Source: Ensifer oleiphilus
Lineage (GTDB): Bacteria > Pseudomonadota > Alphaproteobacteria > Rhizobiales > Rhizobiaceae
Assembly (NCBI RefSeq): GCF_013371465.1
Contig: NZ_JABWDU010000001.1
Coordinates: 62,001 to 126,000 of the forward strand
Reading direction: 5' to 3'
DNA length: 64,000 nucleotides
Position 1 is the first letter of the stretch; the number at the start of each line of letters is the position of its first letter. The notes under the pieces were generated by a model. The model was not told the origin of the DNA. It searched no databases and saw nothing but the letters and a program-made list of their open reading frames with translations. Made by a program: the position numbers and the translations under genes. This document shows positions 35,382 to 42,999 of this stretch, in pieces.

Positions 35382-36274
35382 TCACCTCTTCCCAAGACTT
35401 TTTATAGATACTCGCAAGGCCGTGATCTGCGGGCTTTTTGCATTGTGGTTCCTATCGGCTCCCATCGCTACCGCCGAGACCCGACGAAAAGCGGGTACGA
35501 ATGCGGGTAGCGGGCGCATGAGTGCTTGTTCGCAACACCGCCAACAGGCGCAGAGAGGGCGACTCGTGTCTTGCGACTGCAAAGACTTGTTTCTGCAAAT
35601 CTCCTCAATGGGATCACCCGAACCAGTCGATAAACGGGACGATCGCGTCGAAGCTCCGCTGGATCGGCGTCTTTGCCGCCTGTCGATATTTGAAGGCATG
35701 TGATGGGGGGCGCAACGGCAATCACTCGTACAGCTAAACATGGCGCGCTGAAGTGTACCGCGGTTTCCGATAACGACATGCGTAAAAAACTGGAACATAA
35801 AGGGGGCGCAAAGCGAATCTGTAAAGATCGCGGCGCGCTTGTCTTATGACGATCTTCGCTTCTTGTCAGAAAAAGAAGCGCCGGCGAGGGCGGCCCCACT
35901 TGCCGGCGATGGGGGACGGATCGTGCACGCGCAGGCCGTTTGACGGGCCGGGAGTTTGTTTCAAATCAATGACAGGCCGGGCCTGCTTTTGTACGATTTC
36001 AACGTGCGAAAACTGCCGTCGCGACGTGCGCTTTCCGTTGATCAAGTCTTAGTGCCCAAGGGGGTGAAACACGCGGCAGTCGTCAACATCGTCACGACGA
36101 TCGCAAAGCTCGCGCCCCTTACCAATCTCCTCATCCAGGTGTTCCTGGTGCTGAGTTTCTTTTCCAAGAGCGCCGACCGGTTCTTCTAGTTGGGTTGGCG
36201 GATGGTGCGGGCCGGTGCCGCTGGGTCGGGAAAATCTCAGGATCGCTGCAGATGCCTTGCACGGAAGGGTAGAC
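35382..36274. other. Region without a secure gene, downstream of tRNA-Ser
   Basis: About 890 bases. Only short open frames are seen. The most protein-like, plus 35956-36189 (77 codons with a hydrophobic C-terminus, VVNIVTTIAKLAPLTNLLIQ), lacks a ribosome-binding site and a family match. It holds one copy of the palindromic repeat (about 35735-35820). Base composition is lower in G+C than the flanks. No integrase remnant could be recognised. Confidence 0.45.
35735..35820 (-). repeat. Rhizobial intergenic palindromic repeat, copy 2
   Basis: On the minus strand this reads TTTTTTACGCATGTCGTTAT, then CGGAAACCGCGGTACACTT and GCGCGCCATG. It shares GCATGTCGTTATCG with the other copies and, further out, an AGATTCGC segment with the copy at 42411. 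Confidence 0.65.
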
Positions 36275-36738
36275 ATGACCGTCGAGATCGAGCGAAAATT
36301 CCTGATTGCGAACGAGGGCTGGCGGACACAAGGCTGCCCAGGGGTGCTGCTTCGGCAAGGCTATTTCGTGGCGATGAAGAACAGGATTGTTCGTGTCCGC
36401 ACGAGCGGCGGAATGCGCTGTGCCGAAACCGGCCGCTATCGCCGGGAAGAGTTCGAATCCCTTGTCGGGAGGCCGAAGAGATGCTCGCGCATGCTTTGGG
36501 TGTGATCGAGAAAACGCGATACGAAATCGAGTTTCAAGGCGCATACTGGGAAATCGACGTTTTTGCCGGAGCCTATCTCGGGTTGGAGACGGCGGAAATC
36601 GAGCTTGCAGACCCCGATCATTGGCTTTTGATGCCGCCTTGGCTTGGGCCGGAGATAAGCGGGAACCCGCATTATTCAAATCGTGGCCTGGCCCTTAAGT
36701 CGGCCCGATCGGCGCTCAGGCTTCGTGAGGTCGGGTGA
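36275..36738 (+). pseudogene. CYTH domain protein, frameshifted
   Basis: Two frames together give one CYTH (triphosphate tunnel) protein. From ATG 36275 the first frame reads VEIERKFLIANEGW, LRQGYF and RRIVRVR-like text up to REEFES (about residue 62). The match then continues in the next frame from about 36455: REAEEMLAHALGVIEKTRYEIEF, WEIDVFAGAYLGLETAEIELAD, LPPWLG-type end, stop at 36738. The shift lies between about 36450 and 36470. The first frame ends at 36505. CYTH proteins bind triphosphates or polyphosphate; an adjacent PPK2 gene fits. Either a real decayed gene or a sequencing error. Confidence 0.8.
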
Positions 36739-36815
36739 GGCGGCATGGCCGCGTCGGCCCTTCGATGATCCCTAAGATTGAATTTCGTCTCAAGTCAGGA
36801 AATGGAGCCAAGAAC

Positions 36816-37286
36816 ATGGAAAAGAAAGAGATTGATCCTAACGCGGCGCCGATCAGTGCCAAGGATCTGCGCATGCAGATGCTGCAACGCGAAATGGATG
36901 AAATGGACAAGGAACGCAAGCTAAGGTCAATTGAGGAGCAGAAGCTCTCCAAGTTCACCGACGAGTTCCTTCATGATCACGTAACGCCTGAGGAAATCGC
37001 TGTTGTGCGTCGGCTGGTCACCAATGCCGTGCGTGACGGAAAGTTCGAGGCGCTGGTCTACAGCTTCCCTTCGGACCTCTGCTCGGATAGTGGTCGTGCC
37101 ATCAATAGCGCTGACAAGGACTGGCCTCAAACTCTCCAGGGCAAGGCCAAGGAATTCTTCGAGCGCTACCAGCAGTTCGGCAAACCTCAGGGCTATAAAT
37201 TGAAGGCGATGATCATCAATTTCCCAGGCGGGGTCCCTGGAGATGTTGGATTTTTCCTGAACTGGGCGCCCGACGACACCAAGTAG
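36816..37286 (+). CDS. Hypothetical protein
   Basis: 156 residues. Highly charged N-terminal helix (residues 15-50: LRMQMLQREMDEMDKERKLRSIEEQKL, probably coiled), then a compact domain with VRRLVTNAVRDGKFEALVYSFPSDLCSDSGRAINSADKDWP. No signal peptide or membrane segment. I do not recognise the family. The C-terminal half resembles rhizobial conserved hypothetical proteins found with stress or microoxic genes. ATG 36816 has GGAG ten bases upstream. Base composition is lower in G+C than in most genes of the window. Confidence 0.75.
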   Translation: MEKKEIDPNAAPISAKDLRMQMLQREMDEMDKERKLRSIEEQKLSKFTDEFLHDHVTPEEIAVVRRLVTNAVRDGKFEALVYSFPSDLCSDSGRAINSADKDWPQTLQGKAKEFFERYQQFGKPQGYKLKAMIINFPGGVPGDVGFFLNWAPDDTK

Positions 37287-37378
37287 CTCGTCGGAAACCA
37301 ACATCTGTGCTGGAGGCCAGTCACACGGCCGCGTTCGTTCCATCTTTTTGACGCAGGCCGGTTCCTGGAACCTGACAC

Positions 37379-39073
37379 TTACTGGGATATCGGGCCATCG
37401 AGAGAAAACGCGTGATAGCAATCTTCGATGCTTGCGAAGATCATCGGTCTGCCGATTTCCTCGATGAGGCCCGATCGCTCAAGCATCTCCAGGGCATCGG
37501 TGTGCAGCTCGGCAAGACCGAGGGCAACTCCGCGGTCGGTCATATAGGCTCGGACCTCGTGCAGCATGATCGCTGCGCTGCTGTCGATCTGGGGAATTGC
37601 GCTCGCGTCGATCACGAACCAGCGGGTATCCTCTGGCAGATCGTCCACAAGAGCGCGCAGCTTTTCGGCGATGTAGTCGGTATTGAAGAAGAGCAGGCTG
37701 CCCTGGATCATGCAGACTGTCAGTCCCTCGACGGCGAGCGCGTCTGGAGCGCGGTGAAGCTTGAAAAAGCCGTCGCGCCCCGGGATGCGCCCAAGGATCG
37801 CGTATCGTGGAAACATGCTTTTCTGCAAGAGATAGACCAAGGTTGCCGCGATCGCGATGACAACACCGTTTAGCACGCCGAGGCCGATCGGTCCCCACAT
37901 CGCGATTAGAGCGAAAACGAACTCCATCCTGCTGATGCGCCAAGTTTGTCTTAGGGCGTCTGTATCGATGAGGCTCAGCGCCGTCGCGGCAAGAATGGCT
38001 CCGAGCGCCGGGATCGGCAGGATCCGCAGCCAGTCGCCAAGAAAAACAATGGTAGCCAGGAGGCCGGCGGCGGCAACGAGGCCGGCAATCTGGGACTTGC
38101 CCCCCACCAGCAAGTTCACGGCAGTTCGTGAGTCCGAAGCCGTGACGGGAAACGCACCAAACAGGCCCGCCGCGATGTTCGCCGCGCCAAACCCGGACAA
38201 TTCACGATTCGGATCGACGCGCTCACCCGTTTGCGCCGAAAAGCTTCTGGCGGCGATGATCCCGGACCCGAAGCTCACAAGGAAGATTGCCGCTGCGCCA
38301 AGAAGCAGCGGCTGCAAGGAAATTCCGGCCAAGGATGGGATGGCAAGCGGCGGAATACTGCCGGGTATGTCGCCGACGACAGCAATGCCGAGAGCCTCGA
38401 AGTCGAACATCGCCGAGAGTGTGGTGGCGAGCACGACGACGATGATCGGGCCCGGGATCGGGGATCGGAATATGCGTGCGGCCTGCAATAGCGCGAAGGC
38501 CGAGACGGCAAGCGCAAGAGACGGTAGATGGATGGCGTCGAGTTTGCCAAGCAATTCGAAGACGGGTCCGATCAGGCCGTCCGATCCGATCTTCAAACCC
38601 GTCACGCGCCCGATCTGTCCCACCAGAATGGAAAGGGATATCCCCGCGAAAAAACCGGTGAGGATCGGCCGCGACAGGAAGGTGGCGAGAATGCCGAGGC
38701 GTGCCAGACGCGCTGCAAGGCAAAGCCCGCCGACGATCATGGCAAGCAGAGCCGCAACGGTCGTCCTGCTTGCCGTGAGGCCAGGATCGGCAAAGAGCGT
38801 TGTGAGCACGGCAGCGAGCACCGTCATGGTTCCAGCGTCCGGGCCGACGATCAGTTTGCGCGACGGTCCGAAAAGGGCATAAGCAACGAGAGGTGCGATG
38901 CTGGCATAGAGGCCCGTTTCCGGGGGCAAACCCGCCAGAGCCGGATAAGCGATGGCGCTTGGCAGGCCGACCGCTGCAATCGCAAGGCCGGCGGACACGT
39001 CGCTCTTGAGCCACATGGACCTGTAGCCGGAGAGGCCGGAAATCAGGGGTATGTAGGAAGCGACAGAGGACAT
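37379..39073 (-). CDS. SulP family anion transporter with STAS domain
   Basis: 564 residues. Transmembrane core of about 12-14 segments (residues 25-420) with the SulP signature PALAGLPPETGLYAS (about 44-58) and GPDAGTM, followed by a cytoplasmic STAS domain (about 445-560: WFVIDASAIPQIDSSAAIMLHEV). Family members move sulfate, bicarbonate or other anions. Divergent from the AI-2E gene; an FNR/FixK-type box lies 33 bases upstream of this start. Confidence 0.93.
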   Translation of the reverse strand: MSSVASYIPLISGLSGYRSMWLKSDVSAGLAIAAVGLPSAIAYPALAGLPPETGLYASIAPLVAYALFGPSRKLIVGPDAGTMTVLAAVLTTLFADPGLTASRTTVAALLAMIVGGLCLAARLARLGILATFLSRPILTGFFAGISLSILVGQIGRVTGLKIGSDGLIGPVFELLGKLDAIHLPSLALAVSAFALLQAARIFRSPIPGPIIVVVLATTLSAMFDFEALGIAVVGDIPGSIPPLAIPSLAGISLQPLLLGAAAIFLVSFGSGIIAARSFSAQTGERVDPNRELSGFGAANIAAGLFGAFPVTASDSRTAVNLLVGGKSQIAGLVAAAGLLATIVFLGDWLRILPIPALGAILAATALSLIDTDALRQTWRISRMEFVFALIAMWGPIGLGVLNGVVIAIAATLVYLLQKSMFPRYAILGRIPGRDGFFKLHRAPDALAVEGLTVCMIQGSLLFFNTDYIAEKLRALVDDLPEDTRWFVIDASAIPQIDSSAAIMLHEVRAYMTDRGVALGLAELHTDALEMLERSGLIEEIGRPMIFASIEDCYHAFSLDGPISQ

Positions 39074-39105
39074 GCCTCAGAATACTCGCTTCGCAGTTCG
39101 AGGCA

Positions 39106-39119
39106 TTGATCGCAGTCAA
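39106..39119. promoter_or_regulatory. FNR/FixK-type box (anaerobox)
   Basis: TTGATCGCAGTCAA, one mismatch from the consensus TTGAT-N4-ATCAA. For a class II promoter (box centred at -41.5) it would drive the plus-strand AI-2E gene with a start near 39154. For the SulP gene the same spacing would place the start inside the coding sequence, so it fits AI-2E better, or represses SulP. Confidence 0.55.
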
Positions 39120-39300
39120 TCCGTAACAGGGAGATTTCGCCACAGTCCGGCCAAGGCGAGCGCTGGCGGACGGCGGCGTTGAGGTAGGTTCTCGTATCAT
39201 ACTAGGGCGCATTCCCCGGTGGTGTAGGATAGGCCACACGTGAACACTGCCCATCTGGACGCAGTTAGCTGTTGTCCCTTGCACGGAGTGGAGAGGCGGC

Positions 39301-40398
39301 ATGAATGATCGACCGACTGAGGACGCCGATACGCGGGCGTCGGGATCGGACGGCATGTCGATGGAGGCCCGCGTCACCATCTTTGCCCGATTGGCCGTTG
39401 TCGGCCTCTTCGCCTATCTATCCCTGACGTTGATAGCGCCGTTTGCCATCATCATTTTGTGGGCGGCCGTCTTGGCGGTCGCACTTAATCCCGCCTATCA
39501 GCGGATAAGCAGATGGCTTGGCAACAGGCGAAAACTTGCGGCGTTCGTTCTGACCATCGCCTGCCTGGTGCTGATCGTCGGCCCGCTTGCAGGCATCGCC
39601 GTCAGCTTCGTCGAGCTTTCACAGGCCGTATTGACGCGGTTGTCTTCCGGCGCTTCGTTTGTTCCCGTTCCGCCGGAAGCCGTAAAAAGCTGGCCCATCG
39701 TCGGTGAGCGCGCTTACGAAACATGGCTGCTGGCTGCCAACAACATCGAGGCACTCTTGATCCGGTTCGAGCCACACCTGCTTCAAGCCGGCACCTCGTT
39801 TCTGGCCAAGCTGGCGCGCTTTGGAGCAGACCTTGTCGGCTTTGTTTTTTCGGTCCTTGTCGCCGGGTTCCTGTTCGGATTTGCCGAGCGACTGTCGGAA
39901 AATCTCCAGACGTTCGCAGATCGGATTGGTGGCGAGCGGGGTATCGGCTTCGTCCGGCTCGCAGCAGCAACCATTCGCAACGTTGCGCGTGGCGTCCTCG
40001 GGATCGCGTTGTTGCAGGCCATCCTTTGCGCGCTTGTCCTCGGTCTTTTCGGGGTGCCGGCGCCAGGGGCGATCGCGTTTGCGGTTCTGGTGGCCTGCAT
40101 CGTTCAGATCGGACCGTTGCTCGTCATACTGCCGGTGGTGATCTGGGCATTCTGGCATTTTACCCTCGGCACCGCGATTGCATTGACCCTGGCATTGCTG
40201 CCTCTCGTCATCATCGACAACGTCATGAAACCGATCCTCGTGGCGAAGGGGCTGTCGACACCCACGCTCGTCATTTTGCTGGGAGTCGTCGGGGGTACGA
40301 TTTCCTATGGTTTGATCGGCCTTTTCCTCGGTCCTATCGTCCTCAGTGTTTTCTACGACTTGCTGATCGTCTGGATGCGGGCCGACCGCGCTACGTGA
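39301..40398 (+). CDS. AI-2E family transporter
   Basis: 365 residues with seven to eight membrane segments in the usual AI-2E (PerM/UPF0118) layout: two pairs of hydrophobic segments at the N-terminus, a soluble part (about 125-185), and conserved C-terminal segments with LPVVIWAFWHFTLGTAIALTL, IIDNVMKPILVAKGLSTPTLVILLGVVGG and GLFLGPIVLS. Substrates vary (autoinducer-2, sodium/proton). Start ATG 39301 preceded by GGAGAGG. The FNR-like box at 39106 lies about 195 bases upstream. Confidence 0.92.
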   Translation: MNDRPTEDADTRASGSDGMSMEARVTIFARLAVVGLFAYLSLTLIAPFAIIILWAAVLAVALNPAYQRISRWLGNRRKLAAFVLTIACLVLIVGPLAGIAVSFVELSQAVLTRLSSGASFVPVPPEAVKSWPIVGERAYETWLLAANNIEALLIRFEPHLLQAGTSFLAKLARFGADLVGFVFSVLVAGFLFGFAERLSENLQTFADRIGGERGIGFVRLAAATIRNVARGVLGIALLQAILCALVLGLFGVPAPGAIAFAVLVACIVQIGPLLVILPVVIWAFWHFTLGTAIALTLALLPLVIIDNVMKPILVAKGLSTPTLVILLGVVGGTISYGLIGLFLGPIVLSVFYDLLIVWMRADRAT

Positions 40399-40438
40399 CC
40401 AACACGACCGCGCGGATCGGGTGCGGCGGTGGCCTTGA

Positions 40439-41284
40439 TCAGAAGAGGTTGGGGACGAGGTTTCTCGGGGCGTCCGGTTCCACATAGTCGTCAGGGCGCT
40501 TCTGCCTCTTGCCGAGAGCCGGCGGCTGATATTTCACGCGCTCGTAAGGTATGGATTTGAGAAGGTGGCTGATGCAGTTGATCCTCGCCTCCTTCTTGTC
40601 GTCCGACGGCACGATCCACCAGGGCGCGTGCTGACTGTCCGTCATTCGAATCATCTCGTCATAGGCACGCGTGTAGTCCCACCACCGACGATAGGATTCG
40701 AGATCCATCGGGCTCAACTTCCATTGGCGTAGCGGGTCATCGATGCGCTGGCGGAACCGTCGCTCCTGTTCGTCCTCGCTGACAGTCAGGAAATACTTTA
40801 GAAGCGTGACGCCGCTTTCAACGATGGCGGCCTCGAACCGGGGAGCAAGTTCAAGAAACCGTCGCGCCTGTTTGTCCGTACAGTACCCCATGACGCGCTC
40901 GACGCCGGGGCGGTTGTACCAGCTACGGTCGAAAATGACGATCTCTCCGGCTGCCGGCAGATGAGCGATGTAGCGTTGCATGTAAACTTGCGACTTTTCG
41001 CGGTCGGTCGGCGCCGGAAGGGCAACGACCCGGAAAACGCGCGGACTGACACGTTCGGTTATGCGCCTGATGGTGCCGCCCTTTCCGGCTGCATCCCGGC
41101 CCTCGAAGATGATGACAATTCGCGCACCCGCTTTCTTGACCCATGCCTGGAGGTGCGCGAGCTCTACTTGAAGGCGGGCCATCTCCTTTTCATACCGCTT
41201 GCGCCGTGCCTTCCGTCCCTTGTTTTTCTTCGTTCCTTCCTCGGCTGGTTCCAGCAGGGCTTCGTCGTCCTCGGATCTGTTCAT
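40439..41284 (-). CDS. ppk2: Polyphosphate kinase 2
   Basis: 281 residues. PPK2 family: transfers phosphate between polyphosphate and nucleoside mono- or diphosphates. Walker A-like EGRDAAGKGG (61-70), the lid-region sequence SPRVFRVVALPAPTDRE, and Walker B-like FDRSWYNR (about 118-125) are present, as is QERRFRQRIDDPLRQWKLS (about 173-192), typical of class I PPK2. It is convergent with the AI-2E gene (40 bases apart). It shares the island with a broken CYTH gene, another polyphosphate-linked family. Confidence 0.94.
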   Translation of the reverse strand: MNRSEDDEALLEPAEEGTKKNKGRKARRKRYEKEMARLQVELAHLQAWVKKAGARIVIIFEGRDAAGKGGTIRRITERVSPRVFRVVALPAPTDREKSQVYMQRYIAHLPAAGEIVIFDRSWYNRPGVERVMGYCTDKQARRFLELAPRFEAAIVESGVTLLKYFLTVSEDEQERRFRQRIDDPLRQWKLSPMDLESYRRWWDYTRAYDEMIRMTDSQHAPWWIVPSDDKKEARINCISHLLKSIPYERVKYQPPALGKRQKRPDDYVEPDAPRNLVPNLF

Positions 41285-41811
41285 GGCCTCCCACTCCTCT
41301 CGTTAGACAAAAAAGCGACTAAAAATTGCGCTGCGAACAGCCGCGCATTTGATGTCCGCGGGGGTGCGTCAGGGCGTACCGGAGCTCCACATCCCGCCTT
41401 CAAATCGGCGGATACCGCCATCCAACAATCGGCCTATTCAAGCGGCATGCGTGTACGCCCCGGCTCTGTAGAAAACGATGGCGCCAAGGCATCACTCGAC
41501 GGAACGAGGTCGATCGGCGTCGGCAATCTTGTCGTTGTCAGGCGGTTTCAATTGTAACGCCAATCCGCCTGTCGTTCGTTGATCGCAATCAAAAGGACCG
41601 TGCTTCTTTTGCAGGCGCAAGGTGTGCGAGATGGCGGACAGCGGAACCTTGGTATGTTCGCGTATCTTACGCCTTGCGAAACTGCAGGTGTACTATCATT
41701 GGCAACGAGGCAATCGATTAGGCCAAGCCCCCTGGCTGCCGGCAAGGCAGCCACGATGTGGAGATTTCCGAAACGGCATTTCGAGTTCACACCCAACTGT
41801 GTCGAGGTCAC
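41285..41811. other. Intergenic region between ppk2 and the Crp/Fnr gene
   Basis: About 530 bases with no supported gene; short open frames lack homology or ribosome-binding sites. It holds the promoters of two divergent genes and a perfect FNR/FixK box (41579-41592). Confidence 0.5.
41579..41592. promoter_or_regulatory. Perfect FNR/FixK box (anaerobox)
   Basis: TTGATCGCAATCAA matches TTGAT-N4-ATCAA exactly and is a perfect dyad apart from the four-base centre. It lies 220 bases upstream of the Crp/Fnr-like gene and 295 bases upstream of ppk2. Class II spacing would give starts near 41627 (plus) or 41544 (minus). Confidence 0.7.
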
Positions 41812-42414
41812 ATGACTGCCGCAATTGCAATCGCCATGCGAACGGACAAGCAGGAAGTATCTCCACTCGCGATTTTTGCGAACGGGCAGACCATTTATTC
41901 AGACGGAGAGAAATGCGATTGGGCCTATCGCGTCGCATTCGGCGCGGTGAGCCTCTATAGGGTGCTTGCGTGCGGCAGGCGGCAGATTGTTTCTTTCCAC
42001 CTTGCGGGCGAGTGGTTCGGAATCGAACAGGGGCGCCGGCGCCAGTTCACCGCGGAAGCCATCGGACCGACAGGGATCCTATGTGCAAATCTCGCAGCGG
42101 ATCAGTGCTCGGCCTTGTTGCCCGCTGTGCTGGACGCTCTGTGGTCGGCTCGAGAACATCAACTGGTCATAAGCCGGCAGAGTTCGCATGAGAGGGTTGC
42201 TGCGTTTCTTCTGGAAATATCCGAGCGCACCCAGGACAAGCGCAGATTCGACCTACCGATGCCGCGGGCTGATATCGCCGACTACCTCGGTTTGACAATT
42301 GAATCCGTGTCTCGGGCAATCACGAGGTTGAAGTGCAGCAATGCAATCAGGCTGGTTGGCCCAAGGGGCGTCGAGATTCTCGACAGGGATCGGTTGAGAT
42401 CGTTCTGCGACTAG
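41812..42414 (+). CDS. Crp/Fnr family regulator (FixK-like)
   Basis: 200 residues. Cyclic-nucleotide-binding-like domain (about 20-125) and an FNR-type HTH (about 150-178: RADIADYLGLTIESVSRAITRL) in which the E-SVSR recognition helix matches that of FNR/FixK, which read TTGAT half-sites. The N-terminal Cys cluster of oxygen-sensing FNR is missing (one Cys near 35), so it resembles FixK, which is usually controlled by FixLJ. ATG 41812 is used; a GTG at 41758 is in frame. It may bind the two boxes at 39106 and 41579 (inference). Confidence 0.88.
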   Translation: MTAAIAIAMRTDKQEVSPLAIFANGQTIYSDGEKCDWAYRVAFGAVSLYRVLACGRRQIVSFHLAGEWFGIEQGRRRQFTAEAIGPTGILCANLAADQCSALLPAVLDALWSAREHQLVISRQSSHERVAAFLLEISERTQDKRRFDLPMPRADIADYLGLTIESVSRAITRLKCSNAIRLVGPRGVEILDRDRLRSFCD

Positions 42415-42470
42415 AGTCTGTCGCGCAAAACCGTGCCACGGTTTTGCGATAACGACATGCGTCAAAGCAG
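42411..42470 (-). repeat. Rhizobial intergenic palindromic repeat, copy 3
   Basis: On the minus strand GCATGTCGTTATCG, then CGCAAAACCGTG-C-CACGGTTTTGCG (perfect 12-base arms, 42424-42448), then CGACAGACTCTAG. It sits directly at the end of the Crp/Fnr gene and may act as its 3' hairpin. The arm order matches the other copies. Confidence 0.7.
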
Positions 42471-42515
42471 GAACTTAAGACGCGTCCAGCGAATCTGAAA
42501 TATCCGCGACGCGCT

Positions 42516-42776
42516 TCAGGTCAGAAATTGGTTCAATTCGTCGGCGAGGCTGACGATCAGTTCTTCGAACTCGCGGCGGCGCTCTTCGCGAACATCCGCC
42601 TCGAAAGTATCGATCGTGGCCAAAGCCCTCTCGGCCAGCGCCAAATCTTCGCAAAGCCCCCTGAAGCTTTCGCTGCCCAACATGAGTTGTCTGATCCTGA
42701 GCGGCTTGTCCGGGAACCGCCTCAAAGCCGCTTGCAGACCGTCATTCTTCAGGCCGCCCCTGGATTGCGTTTCCAT
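42516..42776 (-). CDS. Small hypothetical protein
   Basis: 86 residues starting METQSRGGL; GGAGGGGG lies just upstream of ATG 42776, whereas the ATG at 42815 lacks a ribosome-binding site. Predicted helical and highly charged (SFRGLCEDLALAERALATIDTFEADVREERRREFEELIVSLADEL). Such short proteins occur next to stress and denitrification genes in rhizobia; no function is known to me. Confidence 0.7.
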   Translation of the reverse strand: METQSRGGLKNDGLQAALRRFPDKPLRIRQLMLGSESFRGLCEDLALAERALATIDTFEADVREERRREFEELIVSLADELNQFLT

Positions 42777-42999
42777 GGCCCCCTCCAGAACCGAGAGCTT
42801 TCGCGTCAATACCATCTTACGGCGGAGCTTTGAGTTTGAAAGGTATGTTACGCGACCATACGCCAGACGTGCCAAGCCATGACTACCTTTGTCGTCGCAC
42901 CGGTCGATGCCAGTTGCGGTTCGGGCGCATGCTATGTGAACCCGCTGCCAATGCCCGCCCATTCCGTGCAGGCGACTGACATCACCAACTGCGATGACG

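Noticed and set aside
35155-35395. Short minus-strand frames opposite tRNA-Ser containing a REGFEPSIR-like stretch
   Set aside because: A known artefact of translating the antisense of tRNA-Ser genes.
35382-35720. Integrase or transposase remnant next to tRNA-Ser
   Set aside because: All six frames were read for integrase or IS5-like C-terminal motifs; none was convincing.
36448-36460. Sequence GTTCGAATCCCT inside the CYTH pseudogene that matches 12 bases of the tRNA-Ser T-arm, as a possible attachment site
   Set aside because: Too short, falls in a coding-like region, lacks the rest of the tRNA 3' end, and T-arm sequence of this kind occurs by chance.
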